From the NCBI GenBank assembly GCA_041071465.1, contig CP163498.1, positions 248,001-312,000 on the forward strand: DNA of 64,000 nt, read 5' to 3'. Numbering within the stretch: the first letter of the stretch is position 1; each line of letters starts with the position of its first letter. The stretch comes from Pseudomonas putida (GTDB lineage: Bacteria > Pseudomonadota > Gammaproteobacteria > Pseudomonadales > Pseudomonadaceae). Made by a program: the position numbers and the translations under genes. The notes under the pieces were generated by a model. It saw only the letters and a list, made by a program, of their open reading frames with translations, was not told where the DNA came from and ran no database searches. Shown here piece by piece: positions 28,422-36,617 of the stretch.

Positions 28422-29243
28422 ATGAACAACCCAGCGAGCCTGCGCGAGCGGCTCTTCGTCATCGTCTTCCAGACCGACACCGTAGCCGGTCGCCGCTTCG
28501 ACAAGATCCTGTTGCTGATCATCCTGGCCAGCCTGGTCACGGTGATCCTCGACAGCATCGACGAGGTGCACCAAGGCTACGCCGGCCTGCTGGCCGGCAT
28601 CGAGTGGGGCTTTACCGCGATCTTCCTGGCCGAATACATCACCCGCCTGTACTGCTCGCCCAAGCCGCTGCGCTATGCCTTCAGTTTCTACGGCCTGGTC
28701 GATTTACTGGCGATCGTGCCGGGGATCCTCGCGCTGTACTACAGCGACGCCCAGTACCTGCTCATCATCCGGGTCATCCGGATGCTGCGGATCTTCCGTG
28801 TACTCAAGCTCAGCCCGTACCTCAAGCAGGCCCATTACCTGATGGAGGCGCTACGCGGCAGCAAGCAGAAGATCATCGTGTTCCTGGTGACGGTATCGAC
28901 GCTGGTGACAGTGTTCGGCACGCTGATGTACGTGATCGAAGGGCCTGAGCATGGTTTTACCAGCATCCCCAAAGGCATCTACTGGGCCATCGTTACCCTG
29001 ACCACCGTGGGCTTTGGCGACATCGTGCCGAAGACCCCGCTGGGGCAGGTGCTGTCGTCGCTGGTGATGATTACCGGTTACTCGATCATTGCCGTGCCGA
29101 CCGGCATCTTCACCGCCGAGCTGGCCAATGCCATGCGAGGGGAGCAGCTGCAGCATGATTGCCCGACCTGCCACAAGAAGACCCACGAGCATGGGGCGGC
29201 GTTCTGTTCTCGCTGTGGGAATGGGTTGTTTCCCAAAGCGTGA
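28422..29243 (+). CDS. Voltage-gated-like potassium channel with C-terminal zinc ribbon
   Basis: 273-residue six-helix ion channel. S4 is the arginine-rich IIRVIRMLRIFRVLKL near residues 118-133, and the selectivity filter TTVGFGD near 195 identifies a potassium channel. After S6 the cytosolic tail (residues about 243-273) holds two pairs of cysteines, CPTC and CSRC, a zinc-ribbon pattern not usual in KcsA/Kv-like channels. The ATG at 28422 is preferred to a GTG-like extension 5 codons upstream. It follows the urea transporter by 45 nt and might be co-transcribed. Confidence 0.9.
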   Translation: MNNPASLRERLFVIVFQTDTVAGRRFDKILLLIILASLVTVILDSIDEVHQGYAGLLAGIEWGFTAIFLAEYITRLYCSPKPLRYAFSFYGLVDLLAIVPGILALYYSDAQYLLIIRVIRMLRIFRVLKLSPYLKQAHYLMEALRGSKQKIIVFLVTVSTLVTVFGTLMYVIEGPEHGFTSIPKGIYWAIVTLTTVGFGDIVPKTPLGQVLSSLVMITGYSIIAVPTGIFTAELANAMRGEQLQHDCPTCHKKTHEHGAAFCSRCGNGLFPKA

Positions 29244-29248
29244 CAGCG

Positions 29249-29350
29249 CCTGCGCCGGCCTCTTCGCGGGTGAGCCCGCCCCTACAACAGGCCCGGACCG
29301 TGCGCGGTCCCTGTAGGAGCGGGTTCACCCGCGAAGAGGCCGGCACAGGC
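29249..29350. repeat. REP pair
   Basis: Inverted and forward REP copies around the small palindrome GACCGTGCGCGGTC between the channel gene and sbp. Confidence 0.85.
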
Positions 29351-29452
29351 AGAAGCATAACCAAAGCATTTTTTGTTCTTTAACCCGTATAAACCCACCC
29401 GCTATAGTCGCTGGCAATCTGCCCCAACACCCTTCAAGAACAAGGAAGCAAC

Positions 29453-30451
29453 GTGAAAAAACTCTTCACCGCCTCGCTGCTCGCCGCAGGCCTGGCCCTG
29501 GGCAACCTCGCCCAGGCCGCCCCCACCCTGCTCAACGTTTCCTACGACGTGATGCGCGACTTCTACAAGGACTACAACCCGGCCTTCCAGAAGCACTGGG
29601 AAGCCGAGCACAACGAGAAGGTCAACGTGCAGATGTCCTTCGGCGGCTCGAGCAAGCAGGCCCGTGCAGTGATCGATGGCCTGCCGGCCGATGTCATCAC
29701 CATGAACATGGCCACCGACATCAACGCCCTGGCCGACAATGGCAAGCTGGTGCCCGACAACTGGGTAACCCGCCTGCCGAACAACAGCGCGCCGTTCACC
29801 TCGGCCACTGTGTTCATCGTGCGCAAGGGCAACCCGAAAGCCCTCAAAGACTGGCCCGACCTGCTCAAGGACGGTGTCCAGGTGATCGTGCCCAACCCGA
29901 AAACCTCGGGTAATGGCCGCTATACCTACCTGTCGGCCTGGGGCTACGTACTCAAGCAAGGCGGCGATGAAAGCAAAGCCCGCGACTTCGTCGGCAAGCT
30001 GTTCAAACAGGCACCCGTGCTGGACACCGGTGGCCGTGCCGCCACCACCACGTTCATGACCAACCAGATCGGTGACGTGCTGGTCACCTTCGAGAACGAA
30101 GCCGAGATGATCGCCCGCGAGTTCGGCCGCGACCAGTTCGAAGTGGTCTACCCAAGCGTATCGGCCGAAGCCGAGCCACCGGTGACGGTGGTCGACAAGG
30201 TGGTGGCCAGAAAAGGCACCCAGGCCGTGGCCGAGGAATACCTGAAGTACCTGTGGTCACCCGCAGCCCAGGAGATCGCCGCCAACAACTACCTGCGCCC
30301 GCGTGATGCGACGGTACTGGCCAAGTACACCGACCGCTTCCCGAAAGTGGACTTCCTGTCGGTGGAGAAAACCTTCGGTGACTGGCGTACCGTGCAGAAG
30401 ACCCACTTCAATGATGGTGGGGTGTTTGACCAGATCTATACCAACCAATAG
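29453..30451 (+). CDS. sbp: Sulfate ABC transporter periplasmic binding protein
   Basis: Periplasmic receptor for sulfate/thiosulfate. 332 residues with a signal peptide (cleavage after AQAA near 23), then LLNVSYDVMRDFYKDYNPAF and FGGSSKQARAVIDGL near residue 63 (sulfate-binding serine turn), and GGRAATTTF near 196. The start is GTG with AAGGAAG upstream. No permease or ATPase genes are adjacent, so the protein must work with CysTWA encoded elsewhere. A short diverged copy of its codons 103-119 appears at 32.91-32.96 kb, evidence of a rearrangement. Confidence 0.94.
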   Translation: MKKLFTASLLAAGLALGNLAQAAPTLLNVSYDVMRDFYKDYNPAFQKHWEAEHNEKVNVQMSFGGSSKQARAVIDGLPADVITMNMATDINALADNGKLVPDNWVTRLPNNSAPFTSATVFIVRKGNPKALKDWPDLLKDGVQVIVPNPKTSGNGRYTYLSAWGYVLKQGGDESKARDFVGKLFKQAPVLDTGGRAATTTFMTNQIGDVLVTFENEAEMIAREFGRDQFEVVYPSVSAEAEPPVTVVDKVVARKGTQAVAEEYLKYLWSPAAQEIAANNYLRPRDATVLAKYTDRFPKVDFLSVEKTFGDWRTVQKTHFNDGGVFDQIYTNQ

Positions 30452-30463
30452 CCGTAAGGGGGC

Positions 30464-30604
30464 ATCTGGCCTAATGCCAGTCAGTTAAGACAGACTCATT
30501 GACCTTTAGCCTGTAGGCCGCAAAATCCGACGCTTGGAAACGAGCATCGGATTTTTTATGCGCCTGTCAAAAGCCCTCTCTCTGAAACACCACATTAGAG
30601 ATTA
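30464..30604. mobile_element. Possible left-end remnant of an IS4-type insertion sequence
   Basis: A GGCAT...ATGCC inverted end, a leader with a strong hairpin, then ATG and a 15-codon frame (MRLSKALSLKHHIRD) that looks like the N-terminus of an IS4-family transposase before it stops. Nothing of the rest of the transposase follows. The match is from memory of family features, so it is tentative; the location at the edge of an accessory patch supports it. Confidence 0.35.
30522..30557 (+). terminator. Hairpin with T-run downstream of sbp
   Basis: AAAATCCGA pairs with TCGGATTTT around an inner GCT/AGC stem, followed by six T. It would terminate sbp transcripts and may be bidirectional. Confidence 0.6.
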
Positions 30605-30653
30605 AAGCGCGGCTATTGAGCAAAACCGTCAAAGGAAAGGTCGTGAGCAGTGC

Positions 30654-30947
30654 TTAGACGCTGGCCTGAACCTGTGCACCAGGCAACACCCCGGGGGCGG
30701 CGGCAACTACATGCAATGCCTGGTCCACGGGAAACGCGTCAACGGCAACAAAGTCCATGCGCCATTCGCCTTCGCTGCGCGTGAAACAGCCACGAAGTGC
30801 CGGATACTTCCTCACGACAAACCGCACGGCCTCACGCAGATGATGAGCACAAAGATGCTCCTGCGGTATCAGGACTTCGCCGACATAACGCTGTTCCAGA
30901 TGCAAGGCCGCACGCTGATCATACAATTGCCCCAATAGTAGGCGCAA
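30654..30947 (-). CDS. Small hypothetical protein
   Basis: 97-residue protein not recognised. Its probable TTG start is preceded by GGAGAGG four bases upstream. The sequence RLLLGQLYDQRAALHLEQRY at the N-terminus, then VRFVVRKYPALRGCF and WRMDFVAVDAF, suggests a small soluble alpha/beta protein. It lies alone in the accessory patch between sbp and the MFS gene. The reading frame could also be chance, but the ribosome-binding site and codon use favour a gene. Confidence 0.45.
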   Translation of the reverse strand: MRLLLGQLYDQRAALHLEQRYVGEVLIPQEHLCAHHLREAVRFVVRKYPALRGCFTRSEGEWRMDFVAVDAFPVDQALHVVAAAPGVLPGAQVQASV

Positions 30948-30984
30948 GCCACCTCTCCAAATTTAAAGCAGCACAAATCCAGAC

Positions 30985-31012
30985 CCGGAACTATTCAACT
31001 GAACAGTTCCGG
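30985..31012 (-). terminator. Possible terminator hairpin of the MFS gene
   Basis: CCGGAACT and AGTTCCGG make an 8-bp stem 21 bases past the MFS stop; no clear T-run. Confidence 0.35.
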
Positions 31013-31032
31013 CCGAGCATTATTTGACTAAA

Positions 31033-32544
31033 TCAAGAAGAAACTTGCTGTTCGGCAGAAACTGTCGAATACCTTCGAAAGTTCACAAACACCAACAGTG
31101 CGATGACCACGAGTACCCCCACGGTGGCCATCATTACCGAGGACACCGCTTGGTCGAACGCCAATCGCGCATTCACAGCGATTTCCTGCCCCAGCGGGGC
31201 GGGCATTTGCGCGGCAGCGGCCAGCGCGCTGTCGATCCCGTCCTGCAGGCGCGCCGCGTCGGCGGCCTGCTCGGGCACGACCAGCGAGCGGCTGTACACC
31301 ACCGACATCAGGCTACCCATGAAGGCGATGCCCAACCCTCCTCCCAGCTCGTAGGAAATTTCCTCGGCCGAAGCGGCCATCCCCGCTCGCTCCGGCGGCG
31401 CGCTGGCCATGATGGTGGTGGACGCCCCGGTCATACTCGCCCCTACGCAAGCACCCATGACGAACAGCAGCAGCAGTTGCAGGGCGACCGACTGGCTGAA
31501 ACTGTACATGAACAGGCCAATGGCACCGGCGTAGATCAACAGTGCGAGCACCAGGAACCGATCACAACGAACCTTGGGCAGCAACCAGCCGCTTAACGGA
31601 CCGGCCACGATCGCTCCCACGGAAAGGGGCAGGAAATAAAGGCCGGTCTCGAGCGGGGATAGCCCGACAACCAGTTGCAGGCGCTGGCTCAGTACCAGGT
31701 TGATGCCCATCAGGCAGCCGGCCGCGGCCAGGCTGGCGATGACCGCAGAGGAGAACGCGGGGCTGCGGAAAATCTGCAGGTCGATCAACGGAAAACCACG
31801 CTTGCGCTGCCCGCGCACGAACATCCAGCCGAAGCCCGCGCAGATGGCCAACGCCCCCAGCGCCGCCACCAGCGAGGGCTCGGGCTTGGCGAATTCCTTG
31901 ATCAGGTACGCCAGGCTGATGAGCCCTACCATCGCCTGAAGGGAGCCAAGCAAGTCCCATGGCCCGGCGTTGGCCTGTTGCGTGTTCCTGATCAGCAGCA
32001 AGGACAACACCAGGGCCACCAGCACGATGGGCACGTTGATCAGAAACACGGAACCCCACCAGAAATGCTCGAGCAGCGCCCCCCCTATCAGCGGACCAAT
32101 CGCTGCACCACCTGAAGCCACGGCCGTCCAGACGCCGATGGCAAAACCACGCTCACGCTCATCCTCGAAGGTCAGGCTGATGATCGCCAGCGTGGCCGGC
32201 ATCATGGCCGCCGCACCGACGCCCAGCGCGCCCCTAGCCAGGATTAGCAGCACGGAAGATGGCGCGAATGCAGCCAGAAGCGACGCCGCACCGAACAGCA
32301 CAAGGCCGATCACGAACAATCGCTGGTGGCCGATGCGATCACCGAAGGTGCCAGCACCCAGCAACAGGCCGGCGACGACCAGAGGATACATGTTGATGAT
32401 CCACAGCTTTTCGGAGGTAGATGCCCCGAGCGCATGGGTAAGTGTGGGCAAGGCGATGTAAAGGACCGTCATGTCGATCGCAACCAATAGCAAGGCGAAG
32501 GACAGGACGGCCAATACGAGCCATCGCTGGTAAGTGTTGAACAT
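31033..32544 (-). CDS. DHA2-family MFS drug exporter
   Basis: 503-residue, 14-helix major facilitator of the DHA2 type (QacA/SmvA/EmrB relatives), expected to expel lipophilic cations, dyes or antiseptics by proton antiport. DMTVLYIALPTL in TM1 is the DHA2 motif D1; GDRIGHQRLFVIG is motif A; GPLIGGALLEHFWW near 145 is motif C. The ATG at 32544 is chosen because AGGGAG is about 8 nt upstream, whereas the ATG two codons earlier is too close. It stands in an accessory patch between sbp and a broken mscS and is flanked by AT-rich DNA (32.60-32.75 kb), so it was probably acquired. Confidence 0.9.
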   Translation of the reverse strand: MFNTYQRWLVLAVLSFALLLVAIDMTVLYIALPTLTHALGASTSEKLWIINMYPLVVAGLLLGAGTFGDRIGHQRLFVIGLVLFGAASLLAAFAPSSVLLILARGALGVGAAAMMPATLAIISLTFEDERERGFAIGVWTAVASGGAAIGPLIGGALLEHFWWGSVFLINVPIVLVALVLSLLLIRNTQQANAGPWDLLGSLQAMVGLISLAYLIKEFAKPEPSLVAALGALAICAGFGWMFVRGQRKRGFPLIDLQIFRSPAFSSAVIASLAAAGCLMGINLVLSQRLQLVVGLSPLETGLYFLPLSVGAIVAGPLSGWLLPKVRCDRFLVLALLIYAGAIGLFMYSFSQSVALQLLLLFVMGACVGASMTGASTTIMASAPPERAGMAASAEEISYELGGGLGIAFMGSLMSVVYSRSLVVPEQAADAARLQDGIDSALAAAAQMPAPLGQEIAVNARLAFDQAVSSVMMATVGVLVVIALLVFVNFRRYSTVSAEQQVSS

Positions 32545-32595
32545 TGGCATTCTCCCTGCCTTGATCAAGCCGATCACTGATTGTCGGCGCCGCAT

Positions 32596-32739
32596 CCAAA
32601 TAGGAACTCGGACCCTAGTAGACGGCCAACTTCATTGCAAATATTAAAAATTGTCAAAACAATTAATCCCCACACAATGAGTATAAATAAATCATATCCG
32701 TAAGATAAATCCTACATTAACGGATGAATAATGACGTAT
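32596..32739. other. AT-rich intergenic stretch upstream of the MFS gene
   Basis: About 140 bases of unusually AT-rich sequence with no gene. It probably carries the MFS promoter; no repressor gene is divergent from it. Confidence 0.4.
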
Positions 32740-32908
32740 TTAAAATAGAACTTCATCACCTTGAGTGCTCCTCCACGCCCGCATCCGAAAAATTGGCGGA
32801 CTCGCCAGCCGCTCGGCGAACACCAGCGCCGGGGCATGCAAGGACAACTCTTCGATAAGGAACTGCAGCCCGATGCCTGGGTCGTTGGCACAGGCCAGTA
32901 AGGTGCCG
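32740..32908 (-). pseudogene. C-terminal fragment of a second methyltransferase copy
   Basis: Minus-strand translation GTLLACANDPGIGLQFLIEE and later ERLASPPIF parallels the C-terminus of the methyltransferase at 33.8-34.8 kb (LACVNDPGIGPEFLIEG, ERLENPPEF). The fragment is diverged and frameshifted after PPIF, and has no N-terminal part. It is therefore a decayed piece of a paralogue or of a foreign orthologue. Confidence 0.6.
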
Positions 32909-32959
32909 AACAACTGGTAACCCGCCTGCCGGACAACAGCGTGCCGTTCACCTCGGCTC
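32909..32959 (+). pseudogene. Short duplicated fragment of sbp
   Basis: About 50 bases (TAACCCGCCTGCC, then ACAACAGCG and GCCGTTCACCTCGGC) repeat sbp positions about 29757-29807 with a few changes. The fragment joins the methyltransferase scrap to the broken mscS and marks a recombination junction. Confidence 0.6.
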
Positions 32960-32968
32960 CTACAAGGG

Positions 32969-33777
32969 ATGCGCAGCCTCGCCCACGCGCTACTGCGCAT
33001 CGACATGGCCGTCACCTTCATCGAGCTGCTGGGGCGCATCTGGGGCTTCTCGGTGGTCGATTTCGCCCTGAGCAACAGCCTGGGCCAGGCGATCAGCAAC
33101 TCGCTGTCGAGCATTGGCTTGATCCTGCTGGTCACCTGGCTGCTGTGGGTGGTACTCGATACGGCCATCCAGGAAGCACTCAAGCCCCCCGTCGGCCGCC
33201 GCAGCGCGCGTCAGCCGAGCACCCGGGTGCGGACCATCCTGCCGATGCTGCACAATGCGATCAAAGTGGTCCTGATCGTCATCTACACCATCACCACCAT
33301 GGCCAACCTGGGCACCAACGTCACGCCGTTCCTGGCCGGTGCCGGGGTGATCAGCCTGGCCATCGGCTTCGGCTCGCAGCAGCTGGTGCACGATGTGATT
33401 ACCGGGTTGTTCATCCTCATCGAGGATTCCATTTCCATCGGCGACTGGGTAGTGCTCGATTCCGGCCATACCGGTACAGTCGAAAGCCTGACGATCCGTA
33501 GCGGCTGCGCGATGGCAAAGGCTTCGTGCACTCGGTGCCGTTTGGCCAGATCAAGGCGGTTACCAACCAGTCGCGGCAGTTCGCCTATGCGTTCTTCTCG
33601 GTGCAGTTCACTTACGACAGTGATGTGGATGCGTCACTCGCGCTGATCCATGAGGTGGGCAAGTCGATCAGCGAAGACCCGCTGCTGCGCATCAACCTGC
33701 AAGGGCCGTTACAGGTATCCGGGGTGGACCGCTTTGCCCAGGTGTACCCGCTGCCGCTGCAGGCCCTGGGGGCTTGA
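32969..33777 (+). pseudogene. Truncated and frameshifted MscS-type mechanosensitive channel
   Basis: Remnant of a large MscS-family channel. The MscS core is recognisable: NLGTNVTPFLAGAGVISLAI near residue 110, FGSQQLVHDVITGLFILIED and IGDWVVLD. Near 33500 the frame changes (TIRSGCAM..., then in another frame DGKGFVHSVPFGQIKAVTN), best explained by loss of about four bases in the segment that should read TIRTxxLRDG. The N-terminal half is absent and replaced by an sbp scrap. Not functional as it stands. Confidence 0.75.
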
Positions 33778-33786
33778 ATTCGCCTG

Positions 33787-33822
33787 CACCGGCCCTTTCG
33801 CGGGCTCGCCCGCGAAGCTTCC
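33787..33822. repeat. REP element
   Basis: Single inverted copy (CCGGCCCTTTCGCGGGCTCG) between the mscS remnant and the methyltransferase. Confidence 0.7.
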
Positions 33823-33835
33823 AGCAAGGGCAGCA

Positions 33836-34761
33836 TCAAACCTGACGGAATACCAAGGCCTTCAGCCCGCCAGCCGGGTCAACGTCCGGAAACTCCGGCG
33901 GGTTTTCCAGGCGTTCGACATAAGCCAGCGAAGGCGCCTGCTCTGCCATGCCTTCAATCAGGAATTCCGGCCCGATGCCCGGATCGTTGACACACGCCAG
34001 CACCGTTCCCCCGCATTCAACAACTCCGGCAAACGCCGCAGGATCTTTGCGTAATCCTGGGTCAGCACAAAGCTGCCACGCTGGAAGGTTGGCGGGTCGA
34101 TGATGATCAGGTCATAAGGCCCGTACTTGCGCACCTTGCCCCACGACTTGAACAGTTCATGCCCCAGGTACGCCACCCGTGATGCATCGTGGCCATTGAG
34201 GCGATGGTTGTCCCGGCCCCGCGACAGGGCCGACTTGGCCATGTCCAGGTTCACCACCTGCTCAGCGCCACCGGCAATCGCTGCCACGGAAAAGCCGCAG
34301 GTATAAGCGAACAGGTTCAGCACGCGCTTGCCCGCCGCCTGCTCGCGCACCCAACGGCGGCCATAGCGCATGTCGAGGAACAGGCCATTGTTTTGCCGCA
34401 CGCCCAAGTCCAGCAGGTAGGTCAGGCCGTCCTCGATCATTTCGCGTTGCTGGCACGGCTCGCCCAGCAGCCACTGGCCCGGGCTGTCGGGCAGGTAGCG
34501 GTGCTGGATGATGACCGCCTGCCCCGTCCACTGCGGACGCGCGGCCAAGCTGCGCAGCATGGCTTCCAGTTCGGCGAGCTGGCCTTCGGGCGGCTCACGG
34601 AACAAGGCGACCGACAACACGCCCTGCAGCCAGTCGACGGTGACCTGCTCCAGGCCCTGCCAGCAGCGGCCGCGGCCGTGAAACAGGCGGCGGGTTTCCT
34701 GTGGGGCAGGGTCGAGGGCGGCAAGCAGGTGTTGCTCAAGGGTGTCGATGGGCGAGGTCAT
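33836..34761 (-). pseudogene. Class I SAM-dependent methyltransferase, frameshifted near the C-terminus
   Basis: Cytosolic methyltransferase related to the C-terminal domain of RlmI-type RNA methyltransferases; about 308 residues if intact. Visible: FLDMRYGRRWVREQAAGKRVLNLFAY (SAM site core VLNLFAYTCGFS) near 137, NLDMAKSALSRGRDNHRLNG near 175, and the catalytic IIIDPPTFQRGSF near 222. At 34008-34012 a run of five C should be six; as it stands the frame leaves the family sequence after LLNAG and ends early, whereas the next frame continues ACVNDPGIGPEFLIEG to GLKALVFRQV. This is one of ten such lesions nearby and is probably a sequence error. Confidence 0.8.
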
Positions 34762-34792
34762 GGCGGATCGCAGGCTGGCAAAAAGCGGCATT

Positions 34793-35716
34793 CTACCTTG
34801 CGGGCCTCTTCGCGGGTAAACCCGCGCCTACAGGATGCCGCGCCGAGCGGAACCACCACCCCTGCTGCATCCCCGCCGCCGCCAGCAGGATCAACCCCAC
34901 CCCCAGCCACTGCAGCGGCGCCAGGCGGTGCCCGAACGCCACCCAGTCCACCAGAATTGCCGCAATCGGGTAAATGAACGACAGCGCACCGGTCAAGGCC
35001 GTGGGCAAACGCTGGATGGCGCTGTACAACAGCACATACATCAGGCCGGTGTGCACCATGCCCAGTGTCAACAAGCTGGCCAACGCCGGCACTTCAACCG
35101 GCAACCCACCAAGCGTGACCCATGGCGCCAGCAGCAACACACCCGTGGTTACCTGAATCAACGCAATCAGGTGCGGGGGCGTGCCACTCAGGCGCTTGAT
35201 GATCAAGGCCGCGATTGCATACAGAAACGCCGCCCCAAGCGCCAGGGCAATCCCCAGCAGATAGTCCTCGCCATTACTTTGCCCAGCGCCATGGGCACTG
35301 ACGATGGCCAGCATGCCGAGGAACGCCACACTCAGCCAGGTCACCTTGGCCAAGGTGATCTTTTCGCCCAGAAACAGCGCCGCCAGCCCCACCAGCATGA
35401 ACGGCTGCACGTTGTACACCGCCGTGCCGATGGCAATCGACGCCCGGGCGTATGAAGCGAACAACAGCAGCCAGTTGCCGACAATGGCCACCCCGCTGGC
35501 TATCGCCAGCAAAAATGCCGTGCGGCTGATCACGCCCGGGTGCAGAAAGCCAAACGCGGCGCAAATCGCCAGCAAGGTCACGGCACCGAACACGCAGCGC
35601 CAGAACACCACATCCAGCACCGGCTGGCCGGACACCAGCACGAACCAGCCAATGGTCCCGGAAATCAGCATGGCAGCGACCATTTCCAGCGAGCCACGGC
35701 GCAATGAACTGTCCAT
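34793..35716 (-). CDS. EamA/DMT-family exporter
   Basis: 307-residue, ten-helix drug/metabolite transporter (RhaT/YdcZ-like EamA family) with the duplicated five-helix unit. The start at 35716 has GGGAGG upstream. Its last 14 or so residues (HPVGAGLPAKRPAR) are encoded by a REP element, so the original C-terminus has been replaced or extended. It is divergent from an Lrp-type regulator, a frequent pair in which the transporter exports amino acids and the regulator senses them. Substrate unknown. Confidence 0.88.
   Translation of the reverse strand: MDSSLRRGSLEMVAAMLISGTIGWFVLVSGQPVLDVVFWRCVFGAVTLLAICAAFGFLHPGVISRTAFLLAIASGVAIVGNWLLLFASYARASIAIGTAVYNVQPFMLVGLAALFLGEKITLAKVTWLSVAFLGMLAIVSAHGAGQSNGEDYLLGIALALGAAFLYAIAALIIKRLSGTPPHLIALIQVTTGVLLLAPWVTLGGLPVEVPALASLLTLGMVHTGLMYVLLYSAIQRLPTALTGALSFIYPIAAILVDWVAFGHRLAPLQWLGVGLILLAAAGMQQGWWFRSARHPVGAGLPAKRPAR
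34798..34835. repeat. REP element inside the 3' end of the EamA gene
   Basis: CTCTTCGCGGGTAAACCCGC copy overlapping the last codons of the transporter gene. Confidence 0.75.
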
Positions 35717-35849
35717 CTCAAACCTCCCGTTGATGATGGCCACAGTATGCAAAGGCGGCAGCCTGGCCATCCAGCGGATAACCAAGGCAATTTCGCCAAC
35801 CTGCCTTTACTATCAAGGCAAACAACACGAATCACCTGATGAGGTGGGT

Positions 35850-36287
35850 ATGACCGATGCCATCGACCAATTATTGATCAATGCACTGATGGAGGACTCG
35901 CGCCGCTCGCTCAAGGCGCTGGCGCAGGTCAGCGGGCTGTCCGCACCCAGCGTCAGCGAGCGCCTGCGCCGGCTGGAAGAGCGTGGCGTGCTGCGCGGCT
36001 ATACCGTGGAGGTCGACCCGCGCGCCTTTGGCTACCAGTTGCAGGCGATCGTGCGCATCCGTCCGCTACCGGGGAAGCTGCAGGAGGTGGAGCGCCAGAT
36101 CATTGCCATCCCTGAGTTCACCGAATGCGACAAGGTCATTGGCGAAGACTGCTTCGTCGCCCGACTGCATGTGCGCTCGATGGAGCAGCTGGACACCCTG
36201 CTCGACCTCATGAATGTGCTGGCTGAGACCAATACCGCGATCATCAAGAAGACCCCGGTCAAGCGGCGGTTGCCGCCAATGGATTGA
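35850..36287 (+). CDS. Lrp/AsnC-family regulator
   Basis: 145-residue feast/famine regulator: N-terminal helix-turn-helix (SLKALAQVSGLSAPSVSERL, residues about 20-39) and C-terminal RAM ligand domain (IVRIRPLPGKLQEVE, then GEDCFVARLHVRSMEQL). Start ATG at 35850 after GAGGTGGG. Divergent from the EamA exporter 133 nt away, probably controlling it in response to an amino acid. A perfect REP hairpin follows its stop. Confidence 0.93.
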   Translation: MTDAIDQLLINALMEDSRRSLKALAQVSGLSAPSVSERLRRLEERGVLRGYTVEVDPRAFGYQLQAIVRIRPLPGKLQEVERQIIAIPEFTECDKVIGEDCFVARLHVRSMEQLDTLLDLMNVLAETNTAIIKKTPVKRRLPPMD

Positions 36288-36293
36288 TTGTCT

Positions 36294-36341
36294 CCTGTGC
36301 TGGCCTCTTCGCAGGCGTGCCCGCGAAGAGGCCAGCACAGG
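36294..36341. repeat. REP-derived perfect inverted repeat / probable terminator
   Basis: CCTGTGCTGGCCTCTTCGC and its exact complement (19-bp arms, 10-base loop) directly after the lrp stop. Confidence 0.8.
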
Positions 36342-36356
36342 AAAAGCTGACTATTT

Positions 36357-36366
36357 TTGTACACAA
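36357..36366. promoter_or_regulatory. GntR-type operator TTGTACACAA
   Basis: Core of the 16-base sequence TTTTTGTACACAAAAA, 417 nt before the NCS1 permease start. First member of the pair in this long control region (36342-36782), which holds no gene and is AT-rich. Confidence 0.55.
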
Positions 36367-36446
36367 AAACGTAACCATAGGTGCCATTTTTGTGTGCACT
36401 TTCTTCAGTAGCGCCCCAATTCGTTACACACTTTCCACCCTCTATT

Positions 36447-36462
36447 TTGACCAAATGATCAA
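36447..36462. promoter_or_regulatory. RutR-type box TTGACCAAATGATCAA
   Basis: One mismatch to the E. coli RutR consensus TTGACCA-N2-TGGTCAA. Lies upstream of the NCS1 permease; a RutR-like regulator is encoded at 18.9 kb. Confidence 0.5.
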
Positions 36463-36488
36463 CTAATCAATCTTTCAAAAAATATAAC

Positions 36489-36504
36489 TTGTTCATTTGG
36501 TCAA
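36489..36504. promoter_or_regulatory. RutR-type box TTGTTCATTTGGTCAA
   Basis: Two mismatches to TTGACCA-N2-TGGTCAA; its centre is 42 bp from the first box, four helical turns, on the same DNA face. The two boxes also form a 12-bp perfect inverted repeat with each other. Confidence 0.5.
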
Positions 36505-36617
36505 CTTATATTCTCTGTATTTCATTAACTTACCTTTGAAAAAGATAAGTTCGAAATGATCACCTATTGAAACCTGCTCTTCCCTTGGCATGGAACTCGC
36601 TTTTGTGTGTTCGTGTT

